Shown here one piece after another: positions 44,515 through 54,466 of a stretch of 58,017 bases of DNA (within the stretch, counting starts at the first letter, position 1; every line of letters begins with the position of its first letter). Below the pieces are notes generated by a model, which ran no database searches, was not told the origin of the DNA, and saw only the letters and a list, made by a program, of their open reading frames with translations. The position numbers and the translations under genes were made by a program. The stretch is from Alphaproteobacteria bacterium (lineage in GTDB: Bacteria > Pseudomonadota > Alphaproteobacteria > Reyranellales > Reyranellaceae), in assembly GCA_016870115.1 (NCBI GenBank), contig VGCH01000019.1, positions 1-58,017 on the forward strand. Direction: 5' to 3'.

Positions 44515-45831
44515 TCAGGTCCCCACCCTCAGTTCGCCGTTCACATTCGCGAAGCACCGTTCCCCAGCCTTCACGACCGCGGCCCCCGCTCCCAGTTGCG
44601 CGAGCGCCTCGCTCACCGCCCCGGATGTCATGTGCTCGCCCCGACCAGCCCGGATCGCGGTCGCCGACACGTCGTCGCGTCGCATGATCCGCCAGGGATA
44701 GATCCAGCCGCACTCGTCGTAGATGTTGCGCACCGTCATGCCGCCGAAGTCGGTGCCGTGCAGGCCGTGCAACCGCTTGCCGGGATGGCGCCGCCTCACC
44801 TCGGCGATCACGCCCTGGAAGCCCCGCGCCTCGTAGATCTCCGGGTAGAAGGCGACCTCGACCTTGTCGGTGAGACCTGCCTCGGCGATCGCCACCTCGA
44901 TCAGCGCCCGGCGCGTCGGCGGCGCAAGGAACATGCGACCCGTCGGGAAGTAGTCGACATTCACGTCGGCCTTCGCGGTGGTCGCCCAGATCTGGTAACC
45001 GCGGTCGAGCCGGGCTACCTCGATCTCGCCACTGCGAAACGCCTGCGCGAAAACCCGCGGCAGGATGGTCGGATGGATCACGACCTTCTCCAGGCCGCGC
45101 TCCTCGATCGCCCGACGCACGATGCCAAGGTGCGAGTTGTGGAAGGGATTGAAGGTCCCGAAATAGACACCGACTCCGCCCTTGGGCGCGACCAGCGAGC
45201 GGATGTCCGACAGCAGACCAACGCCGAAAACCAGGGCGCCCAGCGACAGGCCCACCACCAGGAAGAGTTCGCGGGCGAACGGCACACCAGCCGTTCCCAG
45301 CGCCGTCAGAACAGTATTGACCGACAGCCCGACCAGAACGTTGCGGTTCATGTCGCCCACGCCGCGCTGGAACAGGAATGCGCCCACATACTGCGCGCCC
45401 TGCGAGGCCAGCGACGTTACCAGCGCGGCGGTCCCCACACCGCCCACGGAGGCCACACCGGTTTGATCCAGCGCTCCGCCCCACCACATCACCCCGAACA
45501 CAACGAGATTGAACACGTACTGCGGAATGAATCGGCACCGCCTGCCCGCGGTCACGAAACCGAACCGGTTGTTGGTCCACACCTCCACCTGATTGCTCAG
45601 GCGGGCATAGCTCGGCAGAAATACCCCGATGAACAGTGCCACGCCGACCAATGTGGCGTTACCTGAACCGGTGTGCGCCAGCGCATAGCTCACGAACGTA
45701 ATTGCACCGACCGCCGCCGCGAGCCGCGTGGACGGGCTGCGCAGATAGCGACGCACCCGCTCTCGCAGCGGAGGCTTAGTCGGAGTTTGTGACGACGCTT
45801 GCGACACCAGCTCACCCGATTCGACAGACAC
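44515..45831 (-). CDS. Membrane-anchored nucleotidyltransferase (six-helix domain plus cytidylyltransferase-like domain)
   Basis: A 438-residue protein with two parts. Residues about 35-215 hold around six hydrophobic helices (for example LAAAVGAITFVSYALAH, LVGVALFIGVFLPSYA, YVFNLVVFGVMWWGGAL, LFLVVGLSLGALVFGVGLL). The C-terminal half is a nucleotidyltransferase of the HxGH superfamily: GVYFGTFNPFHNSHLGIV (about 220-237, HNSH in place of HNGH) and VSATAIR near residue 400, the equivalent of ISSTxIR. Such enzymes activate a phosphorylated small molecule with CTP or ATP. Fusion to a membrane module is unusual and suggests a lipid or cell-surface substrate. Two GNAT genes follow. Confidence 0.7.
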   Translation of the reverse strand: MSVESGELVSQASSQTPTKPPLRERVRRYLRSPSTRLAAAVGAITFVSYALAHTGSGNATLVGVALFIGVFLPSYARLSNQVEVWTNNRFGFVTAGRRCRFIPQYVFNLVVFGVMWWGGALDQTGVASVGGVGTAALVTSLASQGAQYVGAFLFQRGVGDMNRNVLVGLSVNTVLTALGTAGVPFARELFLVVGLSLGALVFGVGLLSDIRSLVAPKGGVGVYFGTFNPFHNSHLGIVRRAIEERGLEKVVIHPTILPRVFAQAFRSGEIEVARLDRGYQIWATTAKADVNVDYFPTGRMFLAPPTRRALIEVAIAEAGLTDKVEVAFYPEIYEARGFQGVIAEVRRRHPGKRLHGLHGTDFGGMTVRNIYDECGWIYPWRIMRRDDVSATAIRAGRGEHMTSGAVSEALAQLGAGAAVVKAGERCFANVNGELRVGT

Positions 45832-45863
45832 GCATCAACGACCGGCAATGCACCAGCGATTGA

Positions 45864-45892
45864 TTGACAAACGAATCGGATAACCAGCTATG
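45864..45892 (+). promoter_or_regulatory. Possible sigma70 promoter in the divergent region before the LysR gene
   Basis: TTGACA (45864-45869) and GCTATG (45887-45892) are spaced by 17 bp, pointing toward the LysR gene 150 bp downstream. The -35 box is a perfect match but the -10 box is weak. The whole 213-bp gap is more AT-rich than its neighbours and separates divergent genes, so it should contain control sites for both. Confidence 0.3.
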
Positions 45893-46044
45893 GGGCCGCT
45901 CCTGATGTCACACCTTAGAAAAAGGCGCTAACTCATTACAAATGAGATCAGAAACGGCGCTCGATAAACAACGCTGTAAGGTAAACCACGTAGGGTTTTC
46001 GAAGAAAACGTTTCCACAGGCCATTCATTGTATCGTTTGTTCCC

Positions 46045-47031
46045 ATGAACACTCCGCAACCTAGACGCGGCCCCTCGACCAACATCCTCGGCGACTGGGA
46101 CGATGTGCGTTACTTCCTCGCGGTCGCGAAGACCGGCAGCTTCAGCGCGGCCGCCGACTATCTCGACACCAAGCAGACGACGGTCGGCCGCCGCATCTCA
46201 GCGATGGAGCGGCGACTCGGCGCCAAGCTCTTCGATCGGCATCGTCACGGGATGGAGGTCACGCCAGCCGCGCGTGGCGTGCTGGCGCAAGCCGAACAGA
46301 TGATGGGCAGCGCCGCGGCGATCGAACGGCACCTCGCCGGCCTCGACCGCGAGATGGCGGGCATCGTGCGCGTCACGGCGACGGAAGGCATCGCGGCGAA
46401 CTGGCTTGTGCCGCGCCTCAACGAGCTGCGTCGCCTGCACCCAGACATCATTGTGCAGGTGATCTCCGGCGACCAGGTGCTGGACCTCGCCACCCGACAG
46501 GCCGACATCGCCATCCGCTTCGTGCGTCCGTCCGCCAACCAGCTGGTGGCGGCCAAGGTAGGCGCCACGGCCATGTCGGTTTTCGTCGCACAGAACTACG
46601 TCGAATCCTTCGGAATGCCGCAGACGCTGGAGAAGTTGAAGGACCACGACCTCATCGACCAGACCGTTCTGCACAATCTGCCGGTCATGCGCTCGTGGAG
46701 CGAGGTGATCGAGCAGTGCAACAGCGTGGTGCTGCGCACCAACTCGTCCTACGCCGCGATGGAGGCGGTACGGGTGGGCTACGGCCTCTCGGTGTTCCCC
46801 GACTACGCCATGAAGGCCAATCCGCTGCTGGCCGCCCCCATCGATCTCGGGATCAGCCGCGAGATCTTCCTGGTCTCGCACGAGGAGACCAACAAGGGCG
46901 CGCGCATCCGCACGGTGATCGACTTCCTGCGCGAACAGTTCCGCCGCGACGAGAAAGAGTGGTTCTCCGGTCTGCCGCCCGTGGCCCCGCCCAGCGCGCC
47001 AGTCGCGCCGCCCGCCGCCAACCAGCCCTGA
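46045..47031 (+). CDS. LysR family transcriptional regulator
   Basis: A 328-residue regulator with an N-terminal winged helix-turn-helix (DDVRYFLAVAKTGSFSAAADYLDTKQTTVGRRISAMERRLGAKLFDR, split across about residues 19-66) and a C-terminal periplasmic-binding-protein-like effector domain (about 105-305). The tail after residue 310 is Pro/Ala-rich. It is divergent from the nucleotidyltransferase-GNAT unit with a 213-bp gap, the classical LysR arrangement for controlling the neighbouring operon as well as itself. The effector molecule is unknown. Confidence 0.92.
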   Translation: MNTPQPRRGPSTNILGDWDDVRYFLAVAKTGSFSAAADYLDTKQTTVGRRISAMERRLGAKLFDRHRHGMEVTPAARGVLAQAEQMMGSAAAIERHLAGLDREMAGIVRVTATEGIAANWLVPRLNELRRLHPDIIVQVISGDQVLDLATRQADIAIRFVRPSANQLVAAKVGATAMSVFVAQNYVESFGMPQTLEKLKDHDLIDQTVLHNLPVMRSWSEVIEQCNSVVLRTNSSYAAMEAVRVGYGLSVFPDYAMKANPLLAAPIDLGISREIFLVSHEETNKGARIRTVIDFLREQFRRDEKEWFSGLPPVAPPSAPVAPPAANQP

Positions 47032-47034
47032 GCC

Positions 47035-47463
47035 TCACATCGCGGCGAGCAGGCGGGCGTGCAGCGCGGCGACCGCCTCCCGGTCGCCGGGGCGCGGCGT
47101 CCAATTGAGGGACAGCCCGTCGTCGACCGCGCGCGGCAGAATGTGAATGTGGAAGTGCGGGACGCTCTGCGCCGCACCCGGACCATTGGCCTGGATCAGG
47201 TTGATCCCGCCGGGTGCGAGAACCACCTGCTGGGCGCGCGCCACGCGTTGCGCCGTTGCGGCGACCGCCGCCAGAACTGTCGACGGCAGCGCGTGGATCG
47301 TCGGCCAGTGACCCTTGGCCACCGCCAGCGCGTGACCGGGGTTCGCCGGATTGATGTCCATGAAGGCGATGGTGTCGGCGTCTTCCCAAAGCCTGAAACT
47401 CGGGATGCGGCCGGTGACGATGGCGCAAAAAACGCAGCCGTCTGCGACAGGGTAAGCAGTCAT
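47035..47463 (-). CDS. HIT family nucleotide-binding protein
   Basis: A 142-residue histidine-triad protein. N-terminal CVFCAIVTGRIPSF is the zinc-type signature of bacterial HIT proteins, and the triad is HFHIHILPRA (H-x-H-x-H). Members hydrolyse adenosine-5'-phosphoramidates or related nucleotides. The ATG overlaps the meaB stop by 4 bp, so it closes the glyQ-glyS-ppdK-meaB-HIT operon. It converges on the LysR gene with a 3-bp gap. Confidence 0.9.
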   Translation of the reverse strand: MTAYPVADGCVFCAIVTGRIPSFRLWEDADTIAFMDINPANPGHALAVAKGHWPTIHALPSTVLAAVAATAQRVARAQQVVLAPGGINLIQANGPGAAQSVPHFHIHILPRAVDDGLSLNWTPRPGDREAVAALHARLLAAM

Positions 47464-48392
47464 TGCGGGGTTCCCTCCTCCAGGCGACGGGTGAGCGCAG
47501 CCAGCCGCGCGAACGGCGGCTGGCCAGCGGGCAGGTCGAGCGACAGGCCGCGACGCGCAGCGCGCGCGAGCCCGCCGCGCCCGACACGATCGCGCAATGC
47601 CTCGACGATCCAATGCTCGGCCTGGCGATGACGGCGGATCGCGAGCCGCCCGTCTGCGTCCAACCAAGCCCGATGCGCCTCCAACGCCGCGTCCAGCGCG
47701 TCCAATCCCGTGCCGGTCCGCGCGGAGACCGCGACCGCCCGCCCCCGACCGTCACGATCGAGCGCCAGCGACAATGCGCCCGCGATATCGGCGAGCGCGC
47801 GGTCGGCCGCCGCACCAAGATCGGCCTTGGTGACGGCGACGACATCGGGAATCTCGACGATGCCGGCCTTCATGAACTGCAGAGAATCGCCGGAGGCCGG
47901 CTGGACGCAGAACAGCACGGTGTCCGCGAGCCCCGCGATCTCGGTCTCCGATTGCCCCACGCCCACCGTCTCGACCAGGAGTCGGTCGAACAGCGCGCGC
48001 ATCGTCACCATGGCGGGCAAGGTGAGATCGGCCAGCCCGCCCAACCGGTCGCGCGCCGCCATGGAGCGCACGAACAGCCCCTCGTCGGCGCTATCGGACG
48101 CGAGCCGCACGCGATCCCCCAGCAACGCGCCCCCGCTGTCGCGCGAGGAGGGATCGACGGCAATGACTCCGACTCTGTCACCGGCGGCGCGCCACCGTCG
48201 GATCAGCGCGGCGCAGAGCGATGACTTGCCGACACCCGGCGGGCCGGTCACCCCAACCACATGGGCGCGCGGCGCGGCCCACGCCGCGTCGAGCAGCGCA
48301 AGCTGGGCCAGGCCATCGGGGTCGCGCTCCAGCGCCGCAAGCGCGGCGGCGAGCGCGCGCTTGCCGCCGGCACGAAGCGCCTCGAGCGGCAT
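47460..48392 (-). CDS. meaB: MeaB/ArgK-type G-protein chaperone of B12 mutases
   Basis: A P-loop GTPase of 310 residues that protects and reloads adenosylcobalamin-dependent acyl-CoA mutases. Motifs: Walker A VVGVTGPPGVGKSSL (about 45-59), VIAVDPSSRDSGGALLGDRVR, LLVETVGVGQSE and the base-recognition VAVTKADLG. The ATG at 48392 follows AGGGGT and starts 4 bp after the ppdK stop. No mutase gene is in the window, so its client is elsewhere; methylmalonyl-CoA mutase is the usual partner. Confidence 0.93.
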   Translation of the reverse strand: MPLEALRAGGKRALAAALAALERDPDGLAQLALLDAAWAAPRAHVVGVTGPPGVGKSSLCAALIRRWRAAGDRVGVIAVDPSSRDSGGALLGDRVRLASDSADEGLFVRSMAARDRLGGLADLTLPAMVTMRALFDRLLVETVGVGQSETEIAGLADTVLFCVQPASGDSLQFMKAGIVEIPDVVAVTKADLGAAADRALADIAGALSLALDRDGRGRAVAVSARTGTGLDALDAALEAHRAWLDADGRLAIRRHRQAEHWIVEALRDRVGRGGLARAARRGLSLDLPAGQPPFARLAALTRRLEEGTPQ

Positions 48393-48396
48393 ACCC

Positions 48397-51072
48397 CTAC
48401 TCGGTCTTGAGCGATCCGCCGAGGGCCGCCTGCGCCGCAGCCAGACGGGCAATCGGCACGCGGTAGGGCGAGCAAGAGACGTAGTCGAGGCCCGCCTTGT
48501 GGCAGAAGAAGACCGACGCCGGATCGCCGCCATGCTCGCCGCAGATGCCGAGCTTCAGATCGGGCCGGCTGGCACGGCCGCGTTCGCGGGCGATCTCGAT
48601 CAACTCGCCCACACCCTCGGTGTCGAGCGACGCAAAGGGATCGTGCTCGAAGATGCCGCGCTGCTGGTACCGCTCCAGGAAAGACGCCGAATCGTCGCGG
48701 CTGAGGCCGAACGTCGTCTGGGTAAGGTCATTGGTGCCGAAGCTGAAGAACTCGGCGGCTCGGGCGATATCGCCGGCGCGCAGCGCTGCGCGCGGCAACT
48801 CGATCATGGTGCCCACCAGGTAGTCGAGCTTCTGGCCCGACATCTGCGACACCTCGGCCGCGACCTGATCCACCACCGCCTTCATCAGCTCGAACTCGCG
48901 CGCCGTCGCGACCAGAGGGATCATGATCTCGGGCACCACCGTGGCGCCCCGGCTCTTCTGAACCTCGGCGACGGCCCGAAAGATCGCCCGCGCCTGCATT
49001 TCGTAGATCTCGGGATAGGAGATACCGAGCCGCACCCCGCGATGGCCCAACATGGGATTAAACTCGTGCAGCTTGGCGGCTCGCGCCTCGACCTCCTGCG
49101 CCGACACCCCGAGATCCTTCGCGACCTCCGCCATCTCCGCGTGCGTCTTGGGCAGGAATTCATGCAGCGGCGGATCGAGTAGCCGGATAGTGACCGGCAG
49201 GCCGGCCATGATCCCGAATAGCTCGACAAAATCCTTTGTCTGCATTGGCTCGATCTTGGCGAGCGCCGCACGCCGGCTTTTCTCGTCGTCGGCCAGGATC
49301 ATCTCGCGGACCGCCACGATGCGGTCGCCGTCGAAGAACATGTGCTCGGTGCGGCAGAGCCCGATTCCCTCGGCGCCGAACTTGCGCGCCTGCGCGGCGT
49401 CGGCTGGCGTCTCGGCATTGGTGCGCACCTGCAGCGTGCGCACCTCGTCGGCCCAGGCCATCAGCTCTACGAAATCGCCGCTCAGATCCGGCTGCACCGT
49501 CGGCACGACGCCCAGCATGATCTCGCCGGTACTGCCGTCGAGCGTGATCGCTTCACCCGCGCGCACCGTGGTGCCGCGCACGCTCAGCGTGCCGTTGGAA
49601 GAGTCGATACGCACATCGCCCGCACCCGCGACGCAGGGTTTGCCCATGCCCCGCGCGACGACCGCGGCGTGGCTGGTCATGCCGCCGGTCGAGGTAAGGA
49701 TGCCTTCGGCGGCGTGCATGCCATGGATGTCTTCCGGGCTGGTCTCGCGGCGCACCAGAACCACCTTCTCGCCACCGCGCGCGCGCTTCTCGGCCTCGTC
49801 GGCGCTGAACACGATGATACCCGACGCCGCGCCGGGCGACGCTGGCAGACCCTTGGCGATGACCTTGCGGGCGGCTTTGGGATCGAGCGTGGGGTGCAGC
49901 AGCTGGTCGAGTGAGGACGGGACGATCCGCGCCACCGCCTCGCGGCGGTCCACAAGACCCTCGCGCACCATGTCGACGGCGATACGCAGGGCTGCCTTGG
50001 CCGTGCGCTTGCCGTTGCGCGTCTGGAGCATGTAGAGCTTGCCGCGCTGAACGGTGAACTCGATATCCTGCATGTCGCGATAGTGCCGCTCCAGCCGGTC
50101 TCGGATTGCCGCGAGCTCGCCGAACACAGTCGGCATCGTCTCTTCCATTGATGCCGCATCCGACTTCTGCGCGAGCTTGCCCGCGACCGTGAGCTGCTGC
50201 GGCGTCCGGATGCCGGCCACCACGTCCTCGCCCTGCGCATTGACGAGATACTCGCCGTAGAAGCGGTTCTCGCCGGTCGAGGGATCACGGGTGAAGGCAA
50301 CGCCGGTGGCGCAATCCTCACCCATGTTGCCGAACACCATCGCCTGCACGTTGACCGCGGTGCCCCATTCTTCGGGGATGGAATGCAGGCGGCGATAGGT
50401 GATCGCGCGCTGGTTCATCCACGAGCTGAACACCGCGCCGATCGCTCCCCAAAGCTGCTCTCGCGGCTCCTGCGGGAAGGGCTTGCCGGTGCGCTTCTCG
50501 ACTAGCTTCTTGTAGGCCGCGACCACAGCGCGCCAGTCCTCGGCCTTGAGCTCGGTATCGAGCTGGACGCCGAGATCCTCCTTGCGCAGCTCCAACACCT
50601 CCTCGAAGTGGTGGTGGTCGACGTCGAGGACCACGTTGGAGAACATCTGGATGAAGCGGCGAAAGCTGTCCCACGCGAAGCGCTCGTCGCCCGACGATCG
50701 GGCAAGCCCGATCACCGTGCGATCGTTCAGTCCGAGATTGAGAACGGTGTCCATCATGCCCGGCATCGAGGCGCGCGCGCCGGATCGCACCGACACCAGC
50801 AGCGGCGAGTCGGCATCGCCGAACCGCACGCCGACGATCCGCTCGATGGCCACCAGCGCCGCATCGACCTGCCCCGCGAGTTCGGCGGGATAGCGCCGAT
50901 CGTCGTCGTAGTAGGCGGTGCAGACCTCGGTGGTGATCGTGAAGCCCGGCGGGACGGGCAAGCCGAGGCTCGACATCTCGGCCAGGTTGGCGCCCTTGCC
51001 GCCCAGGAGATTGCGCATCTCCGCCCGGCCTTCCGCCGCGCCGCCCCCGAACCCGTACACCCACTTGGCCAT
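48397..51072 (-). CDS. ppdK: Pyruvate, phosphate dikinase
   Basis: PPDK interconverts pyruvate, ATP and phosphate with phosphoenolpyruvate, AMP and pyrophosphate. The 891-residue protein has an N-terminal ATP-grasp region (VYGFGGGAAEG, GGKGANLAEMSSLGLPVPPGFTI), a central swivelling domain with the phosphohistidine in GGMTSHAAVVARGMGKPC (about residue 463), and a C-terminal PEP/pyruvate TIM barrel with CGEHGGDPASV at the catalytic Cys. Length is typical. It starts 2 bp after glyS. The glyS-ppdK neighbourhood is common in alphaproteobacteria. Confidence 0.97.
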   Translation of the reverse strand: MAKWVYGFGGGAAEGRAEMRNLLGGKGANLAEMSSLGLPVPPGFTITTEVCTAYYDDDRRYPAELAGQVDAALVAIERIVGVRFGDADSPLLVSVRSGARASMPGMMDTVLNLGLNDRTVIGLARSSGDERFAWDSFRRFIQMFSNVVLDVDHHHFEEVLELRKEDLGVQLDTELKAEDWRAVVAAYKKLVEKRTGKPFPQEPREQLWGAIGAVFSSWMNQRAITYRRLHSIPEEWGTAVNVQAMVFGNMGEDCATGVAFTRDPSTGENRFYGEYLVNAQGEDVVAGIRTPQQLTVAGKLAQKSDAASMEETMPTVFGELAAIRDRLERHYRDMQDIEFTVQRGKLYMLQTRNGKRTAKAALRIAVDMVREGLVDRREAVARIVPSSLDQLLHPTLDPKAARKVIAKGLPASPGAASGIIVFSADEAEKRARGGEKVVLVRRETSPEDIHGMHAAEGILTSTGGMTSHAAVVARGMGKPCVAGAGDVRIDSSNGTLSVRGTTVRAGEAITLDGSTGEIMLGVVPTVQPDLSGDFVELMAWADEVRTLQVRTNAETPADAAQARKFGAEGIGLCRTEHMFFDGDRIVAVREMILADDEKSRRAALAKIEPMQTKDFVELFGIMAGLPVTIRLLDPPLHEFLPKTHAEMAEVAKDLGVSAQEVEARAAKLHEFNPMLGHRGVRLGISYPEIYEMQARAIFRAVAEVQKSRGATVVPEIMIPLVATAREFELMKAVVDQVAAEVSQMSGQKLDYLVGTMIELPRAALRAGDIARAAEFFSFGTNDLTQTTFGLSRDDSASFLERYQQRGIFEHDPFASLDTEGVGELIEIARERGRASRPDLKLGICGEHGGDPASVFFCHKAGLDYVSCSPYRVPIARLAAAQAALGGSLKTE

Positions 51073-51074
51073 CG

Positions 51075-53126
51075 TCAGCCCTCGATCTTCGAAAAATCCG
51101 CCACCCGACGGGTGACCGCGCCTATCTGGTCGAGAAGTTTGAGCCGGTTGAGGCGCAATTCCGGCCGGTTCGCCACATTCACCTGGACGCGATCGAAAAA
51201 CGCGTCGATCGGGGCACGCAAGCCGGACAGAACGCGCATCGCGCCGACGAAGTCCTCCCGCTGCAGGACGGAATCGAGTGCCCCGAGCGTCTCCGCAAGC
51301 GACGCTCCCAGCGCCTTCTCCTCGGCCGCCTCGAAGAGTCCGCTATCGGCCGCGCCGACGAGCGAGGTCGCCAGTGCCTTGTCCTTCTTGCACTCGGCCG
51401 CCACGATGCTGGCCGCGCGGGTGTAGCCAGCGAGCAGATTTCGGCCCTCCTCGGTCGCGAGGAATGCCTGGACAGCGCCGACCCGCGCCATCACCCGCAC
51501 CAGATCGTCATCCGCACCCGCCGCGAAGACCGAGTCGACCACGTCGTGCCGCACGCCACTCTCGCGCGCCTGGACCTTCAGACGCTCCGCGAAGAAATCG
51601 AGCAAGTCGCCGGTGCCCGCGAAGCGGCCAAGCGGAAGGCGTAGCCTGTTCTCGAGCACAAGGCGGATCACCCCCAACGCCGCGCGACGCAGCGCGAAGG
51701 GATCGCGCGAGCCGGTGGGCTTCTCCCCCACGGACCAGAACGAGGTCAGGATCTCGAGCTTGTCGGCCAGGGCGAGCGCCACCGAGACGGGCGTAGTGGG
51801 GCAGCGGTCGGCCGCCCCGGCCGGCGCATAGTGGTCCGCGATCGCCGTCGCGACGGCCTCTGGCAAACCCTCGTGGCGGGCGTAGTAGGCGCCCATCGTT
51901 CCCTGCAGTTCAGGGAACTCCCCGACCATGCCGGAGACCAGATCGGCCTTGGCCAATCGAGCGGCGCGCTCGACGGTCGCGCGATCGGTTCCAGGGACGA
52001 ACGCGGCAAGCTCACCCGCGAGCGTCGCGATCCGCGCCACTCGATCCGCCACCGTGCCGAGCTTGGCATGGAAGACGATCTCCGCGAGCGCCGGCAACCG
52101 CGCTTCGAGCGTCGTCTTGCGATCCTGGTCCCAGAAGAACTTGGCGTCGGCGAGGCGCGCCCGCAGCACACGCTCGTTGCCATCGACGATGGCGGCTCCG
52201 CCATCGCGCGCCTCGGTATTGGCGACCACCACAAACCTGTCGGCGAGTTGTCCGTCCGCCGTCTCGGTCGCGAAATAGCGTTGGTGCGCGCGCATGGCCG
52301 TTACCAGCACTTCGGGCGGGACGTCCATGAATTGCGGATCGATACGACCCAACAGCGCGACCGGCCAGTCGACCAGGCCAGCCACCTCGTCGAGCAGGCC
52401 CGTGTCCGCGCGGAGCCGCACCCCAGCCGCGGCGCAAAGCGCGGCGGCCTTCTCCTGGATTGCGCGCTTGCGCTCCTCGGGGTCGAGCAGCACTCGGGCG
52501 GCCCGCAGCTTCGCCGTATAGTCGGCGAACGACGCGACTTCGATCGGGCCGGCCGCAAGAAAACGATGGCCGCGCGTGACGTTGCCGTAGGGGATCGGCG
52601 CCATGCCGCCGCCCGGATCGAACGCACCAGCGAGCGTCGCGCCGTCGAACAGCGCCACGATTGACTGCAACGGCCGCACCCAGTGTCGCGTGCCGCTGCC
52701 CCACTTCATCGACTTGGGCCAGGGCAGCGCAGCCAGCGCGGCATCGAGGATCGCCGGCAAAGCGAGCGCCGTCGGTCCACCGGGTTTGCGGATGACGGCG
52801 AACCAGAAGATGCCCTTGCCCGTATCGCGCTGCTCCGCCTGATCGAGGGAGGAGAGACCCGCCCCCTTCAGGAAGCCCTGGATCGCCTGGTCAGGAGCGC
52901 CGACGCGCGGCCCGCGCTTTTCCTCGCTGGTGTCCGCGCGCACCGCGGGCAGCCCATCAACGACGAGTGCCAGCCGGCGCGGCGTCGCGAAGGCGCGTGC
53001 CGACGTGAAGGATAGTCCCGCGCCCTTCAAGCCATCACCCACGAGCCGCGCAAGGTCGGCCGCGGCCCGCGCCTGCATGCGGGCGGGAATCTCCTCGGAC
53101 ACCAGCTCCAGCAGAAGCTCGGCCAT
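51075..53126 (-). CDS. glyS: Glycine--tRNA ligase beta subunit
   Basis: Beta chain of the tetrameric bacterial glycyl-tRNA synthetase, 683 residues. It starts [18 protein letters not shown], the family's N-terminus, and continues with the HD-like and anticodon-binding regions, including RFATPRR-like [29 protein letters not shown], and [24 protein letters not shown]. The start is the ATG at 53126, two bases after the glyQ stop. Further upstream reading would overlap glyQ. It charges tRNA-Gly with GlyQ. Confidence 0.97.
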   Translation of the reverse strand: MAELLLELVSEEIPARMQARAAADLARLVGDGLKGAGLSFTSARAFATPRRLALVVDGLPAVRADTSEEKRGPRVGAPDQAIQGFLKGAGLSSLDQAEQRDTGKGIFWFAVIRKPGGPTALALPAILDAALAALPWPKSMKWGSGTRHWVRPLQSIVALFDGATLAGAFDPGGGMAPIPYGNVTRGHRFLAAGPIEVASFADYTAKLRAARVLLDPEERKRAIQEKAAALCAAAGVRLRADTGLLDEVAGLVDWPVALLGRIDPQFMDVPPEVLVTAMRAHQRYFATETADGQLADRFVVVANTEARDGGAAIVDGNERVLRARLADAKFFWDQDRKTTLEARLPALAEIVFHAKLGTVADRVARIATLAGELAAFVPGTDRATVERAARLAKADLVSGMVGEFPELQGTMGAYYARHEGLPEAVATAIADHYAPAGAADRCPTTPVSVALALADKLEILTSFWSVGEKPTGSRDPFALRRAALGVIRLVLENRLRLPLGRFAGTGDLLDFFAERLKVQARESGVRHDVVDSVFAAGADDDLVRVMARVGAVQAFLATEEGRNLLAGYTRAASIVAAECKKDKALATSLVGAADSGLFEAAEEKALGASLAETLGALDSVLQREDFVGAMRVLSGLRAPIDAFFDRVQVNVANRPELRLNRLKLLDQIGAVTRRVADFSKIEG

Positions 53127-53128
53127 GG

Positions 53129-54025
53129 TCAGGCCGCCTTCTGGGTCACGAGCCACGCCTCGCAGCACGCCTTGGCAAGTGTCCGCACCCGCAGGATATA
53201 GCTCTGGCGTTCCGCCACGCTGATCGCACCGCGCGCGTCGAGCAGATTGAAGGCGTGGCTTGCCGTGATGCACTGCTCGTACGCCGGCAGCGGCAGTCCG
53301 AGCCCAACCAGCCGAAGGCTCTCGCCCTCGGCGTCGGCGAAGTGTCGCGCCAGTAGCGCGGTGTCGGCATGCTCGAAATTGTAGGCGGACTGCTCGCGCT
53401 CGTTCTGCAGGAACACATCGCCGTAGGTCAGCGGCACGTCCGAGTCGGGGCGGTTGAAGGGCAGTTCGTAGACGGTTTTCTTGTCGAAGAGATACATGGC
53501 GATGCGCTCGAGCCCATAGGTGATCTCGCCCGCCACCAGATCGACCTCGATACCGCCCACCTGCTGGAAATAGGTGAACTGCGTGATCTCCATGCCATCG
53601 CACCAGACTTCCCAGCCCAACCCCCAGGCGCCGAGCGTCGGGCTCTCCCAGTCATCCTCGACGAAACGGATGTCGTGCAGCGATGTATCGATGCCGATCG
53701 CGTCGAGCGAACCGAGATAGCGTTCGAGGATGTCGGGCGGCGACGGCTTCAGGATGGCCTGGAATTGGTAGTAGTGCTGTAGCCGGTTCGGGTTCTCCCC
53801 ATAGCGCCCGTCTTTCGGCCGACGCGAGGGCTGCACATAGGCGGCGCGCCACGGGTTGGGTCCGAGCGCGCGCAACGTCGTGGCGGTATGGAAGGTTCCC
53901 GCCCCCATCTCCTTGTCGAACGGCTGCAGGATCACACAGCCTTGCCGTGCCCAGTATTCCTGCAGGATCAGGATCAGTTCCTGAAAGCACTGCGGCTTGG
54001 CGCGCGCCGGTGAGGGGTCGGACAA
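53129..54025 (-). CDS. glyQ: Glycine--tRNA ligase alpha subunit
   Basis: Alpha, catalytic chain of glycyl-tRNA synthetase, 298 residues. Class II synthetase signatures include [34 protein letters not shown] split across about 13-47, [24 protein letters not shown], and the [22 protein letters not shown] equivalent [18 protein letters not shown]. The frame starts with a TTG at 54025 preceded by GGGGA; no ATG is available nearby, so a TTG start is likely. First gene of a five-gene operon. Confidence 0.95.
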   Translation of the reverse strand: MSDPSPARAKPQCFQELILILQEYWARQGCVILQPFDKEMGAGTFHTATTLRALGPNPWRAAYVQPSRRPKDGRYGENPNRLQHYYQFQAILKPSPPDILERYLGSLDAIGIDTSLHDIRFVEDDWESPTLGAWGLGWEVWCDGMEITQFTYFQQVGGIEVDLVAGEITYGLERIAMYLFDKKTVYELPFNRPDSDVPLTYGDVFLQNEREQSAYNFEHADTALLARHFADAEGESLRLVGLGLPLPAYEQCITASHAFNLLDARGAISVAERQSYILRVRTLAKACCEAWLVTQKAA

Positions 54026-54061
54026 CGGGGTCCCCGAAGCTGGAAGGCCAATTATTTCCGC

Positions 54062-54090
54062 GACTTAAGCCGATTTGTGCGGTGCGGCAA
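54062..54090 (-). promoter_or_regulatory. Possible promoter of the glyQ operon
   Basis: On the minus strand TTGCCG (54085-54090) and TAAGTC (54062-54067) have a 17-bp spacer, 37 bp upstream of glyQ. Both boxes are imperfect. This is a visual match in the only gap that can hold the operon's promoter. Confidence 0.3.
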
Positions 54091-54130
54091 AATAGGTAGG
54101 GGCCCACCCCGGGTCAAGCGGCGGCCGCGC

Positions 54131-54385
54131 TCACCGACGCGGGCAATCGCCGCGCCCGCAGGCCGCGCCGCCCGCCGACACATAGGCGCCGCAGGCGGTG
54201 CAGGCCTCGGTTTCGGCGACCACCTTCTTGCGGCCCCAGCCGCCAGTGCCCGGGCCCTTGTTGCGCGGCGGATCGGCGGGCTTTGCGGAACCCGGCCCCT
54301 GGACGCGGCGCAACCAGGCGCGCAGCGTCAGCCATGCCGTGGCGGCGGCGAACAGCACCAGCACGATTTTCAGCAGCATGCCCAT
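54131..54385 (-). CDS. Small membrane protein with Cys-rich zinc-ribbon-like C-terminus
   Basis: An 84-residue protein starting MGMLLKIVLVLFAAATAWLTLRAWL, one N-terminal helix, then a Gly/Pro/Lys-rich linker and a Cys-rich end with CTACG and CGRGDC that could bind zinc. The layout resembles PP0621-type small proteins, though the assignment is loose. It is upstream of the glyQ operon on the same strand and divergent from glpD. The start ATG at 54385 or 54379 is possible; the longer one is listed. Confidence 0.6.
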   Translation of the reverse strand: MGMLLKIVLVLFAAATAWLTLRAWLRRVQGPGSAKPADPPRNKGPGTGGWGRKKVVAETEACTACGAYVSAGGAACGRGDCPRR

Positions 54386-54466
54386 GGCGCCCGTTGTGCG
54401 GGCCGCGCCCCGGCGGGTCAAGCGGCCACCTCGCCAAGGCCGCCGGTGCGGGTTATTGGTCGGGCA

